From contig DAOTWZ010000039.1 in NCBI GenBank assembly GCA_034435615.1, positions 1-14,537 of the forward strand: a DNA stretch of 14,537 nucleotides, in the 5' to 3' direction. Under the pieces are notes generated by a model. It was not told the origin of the DNA, made no database searches, and saw only the letters and a program-made list of their open reading frames with translations. Shown here piece by piece: positions 1-5,588 of this stretch (its first letter is position 1; the number at the start of each line of letters is the position of its first letter). The translations under genes were made by a program, and so were the position numbers. This DNA comes from H17-190 sp034435615. GTDB lineage: Bacteria > Chloroflexota > Dehalococcoidia > SM23-28-2 > HRBIN24.

Positions 1-798
1 CGCACCTTCCAGGGGCTACGGCAGATAGTGGCCACCCTGAGGAGTCCCCAGGGCTGCCCCTGGGACCGCGTCCAGACCCACCAGAGCCTGCGCCACTATC
101 TGAGGGAGGAGGCCGCCGAGGCGCTGGCCGCCCTGGACGAGGGCGACCCCGCCCGCCTGGCCGAAGAGCTGGGCGATCTCCTCCTCCAGGTGCTGATGCA
201 TATCCAGATCGCCGAGGAGCAGGGCGAGTTCACTCTGGAGGACGTCCTCTACAGCGTCGCCAGCAAGCTGGTGCGTCGCCATCCTCACGTCTTCGGCAGC
301 CAGCGGCTGGAGACGCCCCAGCAGGTGCTCCAGCAGTGGGAGGAGCTGAAGCGTCAGGAGCGAGGCGAAGACGCCTCCGCCCTGGAGGGCATACCTCCCA
401 CCCTGCCCGCCCTGGCCCAGGCCCAGCTACTCCAGCGCCGGGCTGCCAGGGCCGGCTTCACCTGGGAGGGGCCGCACCAAGCGTGGGAGAAGCTACAGGA
501 GGAGCTGGCCGAGCTGGCCTCCGCCCGGGACGCCGCCGAACGCTTCCACGAACTGGGCGACTCCCTCTTCGCCCTGGCGGACGTGGCCCGCCTCCACTCC
601 CTGGACGCCGAGGACGCCCTCCTGGCCGCCTGCCGTCGCTTCAGGGAGTCCTTTCAGGCCCTGGAGTCCCTCCTCAGGGCGCGGAACGCTGACCTCTCTT
701 CGCTCAGCCTGGAAGAGAAGTTAGCCGCCTGGCGGGAGGCCAGGGGAGGACAGACGCCCCCCAGCCTCCCGGAGGGGCCACAGGGCCGTGGCCCGTGA
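1..798 (+). CDS. mazG: MazG nucleoside triphosphate pyrophosphohydrolase (5' end outside window)
   Basis: MazG hydrolyses NTPs and dNTPs to the monophosphate and pyrophosphate in the cytoplasm, a pool-cleaning role. The frame is open from base 1, and the residues before the first possible start (GTG at 28) already match the family's N-terminal helix (FQGLRQIVATLR before GCPWD), so the gene begins upstream. Numbering from base 1, the first MazG domain shows GCPWD at 18-22, the metal-binding EExxE at 36-40 and ExxD at 56-59, then RRHPHVFG. A second, degenerate copy with EELAE and HELGD follows around 167-188, as in two-domain MazG of Escherichia coli. The end LSLEEKLAAW is also typical. Whether a tetrapyrrole-methylase domain precedes it, as in YabN, cannot be seen. 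The stop is 7 nt from the stop of a convergent small lipoprotein gene. Confidence 0.93.
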   Translation, partial: RTFQGLRQIVATLRSPQGCPWDRVQTHQSLRHYLREEAAEALAALDEGDPARLAEELGDLLLQVLMHIQIAEEQGEFTLEDVLYSVASKLVRRHPHVFGSQRLETPQQVLQQWEELKRQERGEDASALEGIPPTLPALAQAQLLQRRAARAGFTWEGPHQAWEKLQEELAELASARDAAERFHELGDSLFALADVARLHSLDAEDALLAACRRFRESFQALESLLRARNADLSSLSLEEKLAAWREARGGQTPPSLPEGPQGRGP

Positions 799-805
799 AG
801 ACGGG

Positions 806-961
806 CTAGCGCCGCGGCGTCGGCGTGGGCGTGAAGAAGCGGGTCGGAGCAGGCGTGCGGGCGGGCGTCTGCTCCTCCTCGGCAGCGCCACACGCCACCC
901 ACAGCAGAGTGGAGCCCGCCATGACAGCGGCGGCGAAGATGAGGACTAGGCGCTTGAGCAT
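806..961 (-). CDS. small lipoprotein, 51 aa, Thr-Pro rich tail
   Basis: I found this short frame by reading the reverse strand. The N-terminus MLKRLVLIFAAAV is a signal peptide: two basic residues, then a hydrophobic core of about 18 residues ending in WVAC, with Cys24 the likely lipidated residue. The -3 position is Trp instead of the usual Leu, a weak point. The mature part would be only 28 residues: an acidic EEE, then TP-rich sequence ending TPTPTPRR. The start is well fixed: GGAGG lies 9 nt before the ATG, and an in-frame TGA 9 nt upstream excludes a longer protein. Thr-Pro runs after a lipobox are common in exported proteins of Chloroflexota. No function can be assigned; it may be a surface peptide or the remnant of a longer lipoprotein whose folded domain is lost. 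Confidence 0.65.
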   Translation of the reverse strand: MLKRLVLIFAAAVMAGSTLLWVACGAAEEEQTPARTPAPTRFFTPTPTPRR

Positions 962-1053
962 ACCACTTCACCTCCGCCCGATTTGGCTTTGTCCTCGTTG
1001 AGAAAACGCCCCGTCGTGCCTCAGGTCGCGCCGCTTTCGGCCCTCTCCATCGA

Positions 1054-1061
1054 TATGCTAT
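1054..1061 (+). promoter_or_regulatory. possible -10 element before the thioredoxin-like gene
   Basis: TATGCTAT lies about 35 nt before the ATG at 1097 in an otherwise GC-rich gap between two divergent genes. No convincing -35 hexamer sits 17 nt upstream, so the call rests on the hexamer and position only. A strong Shine-Dalgarno stretch (GGAGGGGAGG, 1081-1090) lies between it and the start codon. Confidence 0.35.
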
Positions 1062-1096
1062 CCTGAAGCCGTCATTCTGAGGAGGGGAGGGTCGAT

Positions 1097-1681
1097 ATGG
1101 CCCAGCAACAGGAGAGCGTGGTCACACCGGAGCGCTTCGCCTCCGGCATGACGTGGCAGCAGTACCTGGACTACATCAAGCGCAACAAGGATAAATTCCT
1201 TTACAACTACGCCGAGACGGAGCTGACGGAAGAGGAGGTGGCCGCCCTGCGCGAGCTGGCCTCCCGCCCGGACGGGCCGGCCAAGGTCTTGGCCCTGGGC
1301 GAGGACTGGTGCCCGGACGTCTTCCGGGGCCTCCCCGTTATGGCCCGCATGGCCGAGGCGGCGGGCATGGAGCTGCGCATCTTCCCCAGGGACCAGAATC
1401 TGGACATCATGAACGAGTTCCTGAACCAGGGGAAGTACCAGTCCATCCCCACCTTCGTCTTCTACACGCGGGACCACCGCTACATCTGCCACTGGATCGA
1501 GCGTCCCGCCCTAGCCAATCAGGAGATGCACCTGCTGACCAGCATCTTTGAGGGGCGCTCCCGCGAGGAGGCGATGCCGGAATACGAGGCCTTCCAGCGA
1601 GGTCCGGTGTGGGCCCGCTGGCGCCGGGAGACGGTGCGGGAGATCATCGCTCTCCTCCGGGAGAAGTGCGTAGGAGAATGA
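1097..1681 (+). CDS. thioredoxin-fold protein with a single active-site Cys
   Basis: The 194-residue protein has a helical N-terminal part (1-60) and then a thioredoxin-like core of the Thioredoxin_9 type: beta strand KVLALGED, active-site motif WCPDV at 71-75, MELRIFPRDQN, and the cis-proline loop SIPTF with Pro118, followed by VFYTRDHRYICHWIERP. The family often has WCxDC or related motifs; here the second position is Val75, so only Cys72 is left and a classical CxxC disulfide cannot form. Cys131 and Cys191 could act as distant resolving residues. No signal peptide or membrane segment is visible, so it is probably cytoplasmic. The start has a strong GGAGGGGAGG ribosome site. It lies 170 bp before the archease operon and in the same direction but appears to be a separate unit. 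The substrate is unknown. Confidence 0.8.
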   Translation: MAQQQESVVTPERFASGMTWQQYLDYIKRNKDKFLYNYAETELTEEEVAALRELASRPDGPAKVLALGEDWCPDVFRGLPVMARMAEAAGMELRIFPRDQNLDIMNEFLNQGKYQSIPTFVFYTRDHRYICHWIERPALANQEMHLLTSIFEGRSREEAMPEYEAFQRGPVWARWRRETVREIIALLREKCVGE

Positions 1682-1720
1682 CCGCCAGGGGGCGAGGAGG
1701 CCGCCGCAGCCCCTCTCTCC

Positions 1721-1736
1721 CTGGCCGGCTGGCCAG
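1721..1736 (+). terminator. GC-rich hairpin after the thioredoxin-like gene
   Basis: CTGGCC-GGCT-GGCCAG is a perfect 6-bp stem with a 4-nt loop, 39 nt after the stop codon at 1679-1681. It is not followed by a T run, so it is at best a weak or factor-assisted terminator. It may also only stabilise the mRNA 3' end. Confidence 0.3.
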
Positions 1737-1774
1737 CGCGGGCGTGGGCCATAGGCGTCCGCCTCGGATATAGA

Positions 1775-1780
1775 TATAAT
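1775..1780 (+). promoter_or_regulatory. -10 element (TATAAT) for the archease-hydrolase-rtcB operon
   Basis: A consensus TATAAT sits in an AT-rich island (GGATATAGATATAAT) inside GC-rich surroundings, 71 nt before the archease ATG. The -35 region at the expected distance (around 1752-1757) does not match the consensus. Transcription would start near 1787, giving a leader of roughly 65 nt that contains the whole stem at 1792-1823. Confidence 0.55.
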
Positions 1781-1791
1781 GGAGAGTTGGA

Positions 1792-1823
1792 GGCCCGACG
1801 GCTGCCCACCGGCCTGTCGGGCC
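1792..1823 (+). promoter_or_regulatory. stem-loop in the predicted leader of the archease operon
   Basis: GGCCCGAC (1792-1799) and GTCGGGCC (1816-1823) are perfect inverted copies around a 16-nt loop; two more inner pairs (G-T and G-C) can extend the stem to 10 bp. It falls between the TATAAT and the ATG, so it would be at the very 5' end of the transcript. No T tract follows. It could protect the 5' end, regulate expression, or be an operator. The function is inference. Confidence 0.45.
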
Positions 1824-1851
1824 TGACCGTCTGTGGGCTCCTCGCCCCGAT

Positions 1852-2280
1852 ATGAGCGCAGAGACGCCACCCTTCGAGATCACGGAGCACACGGCGGACG
1901 TGGGCATCGTAGCCCGCGGGCAGGAGCTGCGAGAGCTCTTCGCCAACGCCGCCGTGGCCATGTTCCACGTGGTGGCCGACCTGGACGGGGTGGCGGAGCG
2001 AGAGTCCCGGTCGGTCAGGGTGCAGGGACACGACTGGGAGTCCCTCCTGGTCCACTGGCTCAACGAGCTTCTCTACTTTCTGGACGCCGAGGGGCTCCTC
2101 TTCCGACGCTTCGACATCCAGGAGCTGGAGCCCTACCGGCTGGGCGCCATCGCCTGGGGTGAGCGCCTGGACCCCGAGCGTCACCAGCTCAAGGTGGGTA
2201 TAAAGGGGGTCACCCGCCACCTGCTGGAAGTGCGGCAGGAGGACGGCGGCTGGCTGGCCCGTCTCGTCCTCGACATCTGA
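1852..2280 (+). CDS. archease, RtcB activating protein
   Basis: Archease speeds up guanylylation of the RNA ligase RtcB and lets it turn over many times; it is a small cytoplasmic metal-binding protein. The 142 residues match the family length. Visible hallmarks are EHTADVGI near the N-terminus with the metal ligand Asp16, the central KGVTRH segment, and the C-terminal VLDI, where Asp141 and Ile142 sit exactly at the end, as in the Pyrococcus protein. No Shine-Dalgarno sequence precedes the ATG (GCTCCTCGCCCCGAT), and no alternative start is in frame nearby; the N-terminus fits the family, so I keep this start. The stop is 4 nt before the ATG of the alpha/beta hydrolase, and rtcB follows third, which confirms the identification by context. 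Confidence 0.95.
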   Translation: MSAETPPFEITEHTADVGIVARGQELRELFANAAVAMFHVVADLDGVAERESRSVRVQGHDWESLLVHWLNELLYFLDAEGLLFRRFDIQELEPYRLGAIAWGERLDPERHQLKVGIKGVTRHLLEVRQEDGGWLARLVLDI

Positions 2281-2284
2281 CGCT

Positions 2285-3190
2285 ATGGCCTACGCCGATA
2301 TCAACGGCTTCCGCATGTGGTACGACGTCCGGGGCTCCGGGCGGCCCGTCCTGTTCATCCACGGTGGCCTGGCGGGGTTGCCCAGCCGCCTGGAGCCGCG
2401 GGACTACACCTGGCTGGAAGAGATAGCCGATGCCTACCGGCTCATCGTCTACCACCGCCGGGGGTGTGGCTGGTCGTCCTGCCCGGAGGACGGCTGGCGT
2501 CTGGAGGACTTTGTCGCCGATGCCCTCGCCCTCTTGGACCATCTGGGCGTCGAGCAGGCCCACGTCATCGGCAGCTCCGCCGGCGGGCCCATCGCCATCC
2601 TGCTGGCGCTGCGATACCGGGAGCGGGTGCGAGGGCTGGCCCTGGTCAACACCGCCGCCTACCTCTTCCGGGAGGACGGGGCCGGGGGCCGCCTCCTCCG
2701 TCTGGCGAGGGAGCAACTGGCGCTCCTGGAGAGCGAGGGGCCCCTGGCCGTCTGGCGAAGACGGCCGCCGGGCGTCCGGCTCTCCCTCCTGGGCCTGTGG
2801 GAGCGGGAGGTGGCGGCGGCCAGTGGCGCCCTGGCGGACTACGAGGCCTACGAGGAGCGCCTCTCCAGCTTGGCAGCCGCTCTGTCCGAGGAGGAGCAGG
2901 CCCGCCTCTACGCGGCGGAGCTGCGCAACATAGCCTCCTACCTGGGGCGAGACCTACGGCCCCTGGCCCGTCAGCTCGAGGTGCCCGCCCTGGTCCTCCA
3001 CGGCAGCGAGGACCGGGTGATACCCCTGGAGGAAGCCCGGGAGCTGGCCGCCCTCGTCCCGGGGGCGGAGCTGGTGGTGGTGCCGGGCGCTCCTCATGGC
3101 ATCCTGGGCGCCAGCCAGGAGGCGCGCCGGGCGGTGGTAGACTTCTTGCGCAGGGTGGACGGTGCGCTGGACAGGGGTGAGGGAGGATGA
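2285..3190 (+). CDS. alpha/beta hydrolase fold protein between archease and rtcB
   Basis: The 301-residue protein has the full alpha/beta hydrolase plan: oxyanion-hole segment FIHGG (24-28), RRGCGWS (58-64), nucleophile elbow GSSAG (96-100) with Ser98, acid Asp243 in GSEDRVIP, and His271 in GAPHG. A helical cap lies between about 125 and 225. There is no signal peptide, so it should act in the cytoplasm. Sequence alone does not tell esterase, proline iminopeptidase-like, epoxide hydrolase-like or C-C hydrolase activity apart; the RRGCGWS segment and the cap resemble proline iminopeptidase-type members. It starts 4 nt after archease and its TGA overlaps the rtcB ATG (ATGA), with GGGAGG just before it, so the three genes are very likely co-transcribed and translationally coupled. 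A link to RNA repair is possible but is only inferred from position. Confidence 0.9.
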   Translation: MAYADINGFRMWYDVRGSGRPVLFIHGGLAGLPSRLEPRDYTWLEEIADAYRLIVYHRRGCGWSSCPEDGWRLEDFVADALALLDHLGVEQAHVIGSSAGGPIAILLALRYRERVRGLALVNTAAYLFREDGAGGRLLRLAREQLALLESEGPLAVWRRRPPGVRLSLLGLWEREVAAASGALADYEAYEERLSSLAAALSEEEQARLYAAELRNIASYLGRDLRPLARQLEVPALVLHGSEDRVIPLEEARELAALVPGAELVVVPGAPHGILGASQEARRAVVDFLRRVDGALDRGEGG

Positions 3191-4641
3191 ACTGGCGAAA
3201 GGTCCTGCAAAAGGTGGACGACTGGCGCTGGCTGCTGCCCCAAGAATACAAGCCTGGCATGCAGGTGCCCGGCCTCATCTACGCCTCCGAGGAGATGCTG
3301 GACCAGATAGCGGAGGACCAGGCCATAGAGCAGGTGGCCAACGTTGCCTTCCTGCCCGGCATCGTCAACTTCTCCCTGGCCATGCCGGACATCCACTGGG
3401 GCTACGGCTTCCCCATAGGGGGCGTGGCCGCCATGCGAGTGGAGGACGGCGTCATCTCGCCGGGTGGCGTGGGCTTCGACATCAACTGCGGCACCCGCGT
3501 CGTCCGCACCGACCTGACGGAAGAGGAGGTGCGCCCCCACCTGAAGCGGCTGGTGGACCAGATCTTCCGCGATGTCCCCGCCGGCGTGGGGGGTGAGGGG
3601 CTGGTCAAGGCCTCTCTCAAGGAGATAGACCAGGTGTTGGTGAAGGGCGCCCGCTGGGCGGTGGAGAAAGGCTACGGCTGGCCCGAGGACGTGGAGCGGA
3701 TCGAAGGCGGAGGTGCCCTCCCCGACGCCAACCCCGAGAAGGTCAGCCGCCGGGCCAAGGAGCGGGGAGCGCCCCAGTTGGGCACCCTGGGCTCCGGCAA
3801 CCACTTCCTGGAGATACAGGTCATAGACCGCATCTTCGACAGCGAGAAGGCAGCCGTCATGGGCATCCACCGGGAGGGCCAGGTGGTGGTCTTCGTCCAC
3901 TGCGGCTCCCGCGGGCTGGGCCACCAGACCTGCGAGGACTACCTGGAGGTAATGGAGGCGGCCGCCAAGCGCTACGACATCCGCCTTCCGGACCGCCAGC
4001 TCGCCTGCGCCCCCATACGCTCCCGGGAGGGACAGGACTACCTGGCGGCCATGACGGCGGCCGCCAACTTCGCCTTCTGCAACCGCCAGCTCATAACCCA
4101 CTGGGTGCGCATGGCCTTCGCCCGTGTCCTGGGCCGCGACCCTCGCGAGCTGGGCATGCACCTCGTCTACGATGTGGCCCACAACATCGCCAAGATCGAG
4201 CGCCACCGCGTCGATGGCAAGGAGATGACCGTCTGCGTCCACCGCAAGGGGGCGACGCGTGCCTTCGCCCCTGGCCACCCCGACGTGCCGCCCCAGTACC
4301 GGGAGATCGGCCAGCCGGTGCTGGTGCCCGGGGACATGGGGCGCTACTCCTTCCTGCTGGTGGGGACACAGCGGGCCATGGAGGAGACGTGGGGCTCCAC
4401 CTGCCACGGGGCCGGCCGCGTCCGCAGCCGCGCCGCCGCCAAGAAGCTGCTGCGGGGAGTGGACATCGCCCAGAAGCTGGCGGAGCGGGGCATCTACGTG
4501 CGGGCCCAGAACCGCGCCCTCCTGGCCGAGGAGGCCAGCGAGGCCTACAAGGACGTGGCCAACGTGGTGGACGTCCTGCACGAGGCGGGGATCTCCCAGC
4601 GGGTCTGCCGCATGCGCCCCATAGGGGTGGTAAAGGGGTAG
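3187..4641 (+). CDS. rtcB: RNA-splicing ligase RtcB
   Basis: RtcB joins RNA 2',3'-cyclic phosphate or 3'-phosphate ends to 5'-OH ends using GTP and Mn2+, in tRNA splicing and RNA repair. The 484 residues are the usual full length. All key residues are present, each three positions later than in the Pyrococcus horikoshii enzyme: Asp98 and Cys101 in GFDINCG, Asn205 and His206 in GSGNHFLE, His238 in VHCGSRG, His332 in DVAHN, and the guanylylated His407 in STCHGAGR. The ending MRPIGVVKG is typical. It is third in an operon with archease and overlaps the alpha/beta hydrolase by 4 nt, with GGGAGG as ribosome site. It ends 9 nt from the stop of the convergent MscS-type gene, with no recognisable terminator between. 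Confidence 0.97.
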   Translation: MNWRKVLQKVDDWRWLLPQEYKPGMQVPGLIYASEEMLDQIAEDQAIEQVANVAFLPGIVNFSLAMPDIHWGYGFPIGGVAAMRVEDGVISPGGVGFDINCGTRVVRTDLTEEEVRPHLKRLVDQIFRDVPAGVGGEGLVKASLKEIDQVLVKGARWAVEKGYGWPEDVERIEGGGALPDANPEKVSRRAKERGAPQLGTLGSGNHFLEIQVIDRIFDSEKAAVMGIHREGQVVVFVHCGSRGLGHQTCEDYLEVMEAAAKRYDIRLPDRQLACAPIRSREGQDYLAAMTAAANFAFCNRQLITHWVRMAFARVLGRDPRELGMHLVYDVAHNIAKIERHRVDGKEMTVCVHRKGATRAFAPGHPDVPPQYREIGQPVLVPGDMGRYSFLLVGTQRAMEETWGSTCHGAGRVRSRAAAKKLLRGVDIAQKLAERGIYVRAQNRALLAEEASEAYKDVANVVDVLHEAGISQRVCRMRPIGVVKG

Positions 4642-4650
4642 CGCCCCCCC

Positions 4651-5511
4651 TCAGGAGGAAGTGGCGTCCCGCTCCTGGACCATCACGTGGGAGGGGAAAG
4701 GCACCCGCACGCCCTCCCGTACGAAGGCCTCCATGAGGCGGCGGCGCAACTCGCTGGAGACCTCCCACTGGTGCCCGGCCTTGGCCGCCCCCTGCACCCT
4801 CAGCACCACCCCGGCATCGGACACCGATTCCACCCACCTCAGGTGGGGGCGCTCCAGCACCAGACCGCCGATGACCGGGTCCTCCAGCAGCTCTTCCCCC
4901 ACCCGGTCTACGATGCGCCTTACCCGCTCCAGGTCCTCCCCGTAGGCCACCCGCACCTCCACGTAGACGCCGCCCTGGCCCCGCGTGTAGTTGGAGACCA
5001 CCGTTACCAGGCTGTGAGGGATGGAGTGGACCACGCCGCTGGGGTCTCGTATGACGCTTCTCCTCAAGGTCACCTCCTCCACCGTCCCCTCCACGTTGCC
5101 TATCCGCACGAAGTCCCCCTTGCGGAACTGGTCCTCCAGTAGTATCAGGATGCCGTTGATGATGTCCCTCACCAAGATCTGCGCCCCCAGGGCGATGGCC
5201 AGCCCCGTCAGCCCCAGCCCCGTCAGCAGGGCGGTGATATTTATCCCCAGTTGCGGTAGCACCATGAGGACGCCGATGACTACCACCGTCACCAGCACCG
5301 CCCAGTGGGCCACCGATACCAGGGTGTCCAGTCGCTTGCGCCGGTCCTCGTCCACGGGGGCGCGACGCAGGAGCCGGTCCACCGCCGTCGGGAAGAGCCT
5401 CCTGAAGGTCAGATAGAGCAGGGAGAGAACGAAGACGATGGAGGCGATGCGTACACCGTCGCTCAGGAGCCAGTCCTTGATGCCGTCCACGCCGGCCTGG
5501 AGGGATGGCAT
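4651..5511 (-). CDS. MscS-family small-conductance mechanosensitive channel
   Basis: The protein forms a homoheptameric tension-gated channel in the inner membrane that releases solutes on osmotic downshock. With the ATG at 5511 it has 286 residues, the same length as E. coli MscS. Three membrane segments are visible: about 20-40, 64-86 and the pore helix 91-125 with the Gly/Ala-rich run GLGLTGLAIALGAQ. The beta domain follows, with KGDFVRIGNVEGTVEEV (132-147), RDPSGVVHSIPHSLV and VSNYTRG, and a mixed C-terminal domain ending PFPSHVMVQE. The start is not backed by a good ribosome site; a GTG at 5562 would add 17 residues. The frame stays open far upstream through the pcrA gene, but that part is not protein-like for this family. 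It lies 77 nt downstream of pcrA on the same strand and may be co-transcribed. Confidence 0.9.
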   Translation of the reverse strand: MPSLQAGVDGIKDWLLSDGVRIASIVFVLSLLYLTFRRLFPTAVDRLLRRAPVDEDRRKRLDTLVSVAHWAVLVTVVVIGVLMVLPQLGINITALLTGLGLTGLAIALGAQILVRDIINGILILLEDQFRKGDFVRIGNVEGTVEEVTLRRSVIRDPSGVVHSIPHSLVTVVSNYTRGQGGVYVEVRVAYGEDLERVRRIVDRVGEELLEDPVIGGLVLERPHLRWVESVSDAGVVLRVQGAAKAGHQWEVSSELRRRLMEAFVREGVRVPFPSHVMVQERDATSS

Positions 5512-5588
5512 TTGCTCGATACCGACGGCGAGTACTCCCCTGCCAGGGTAAAGGATGGCCACCGGCCGTTCAAGGCGGCGGCCCCCTT

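Noticed and set aside
1519..2220. A 233-codon - strand frame across the archease gene and the upstream gap
   Set aside because: It runs antisense to archease and the end of the thioredoxin-like gene, and no domain is recognisable.
3094..4581. A 495-codon open frame on the - strand opposite rtcB
   Set aside because: It is the mirror of a strongly conserved rtcB gene in GC-rich DNA; its product is rich in His, Val, Gly and Leu without any recognisable domain.
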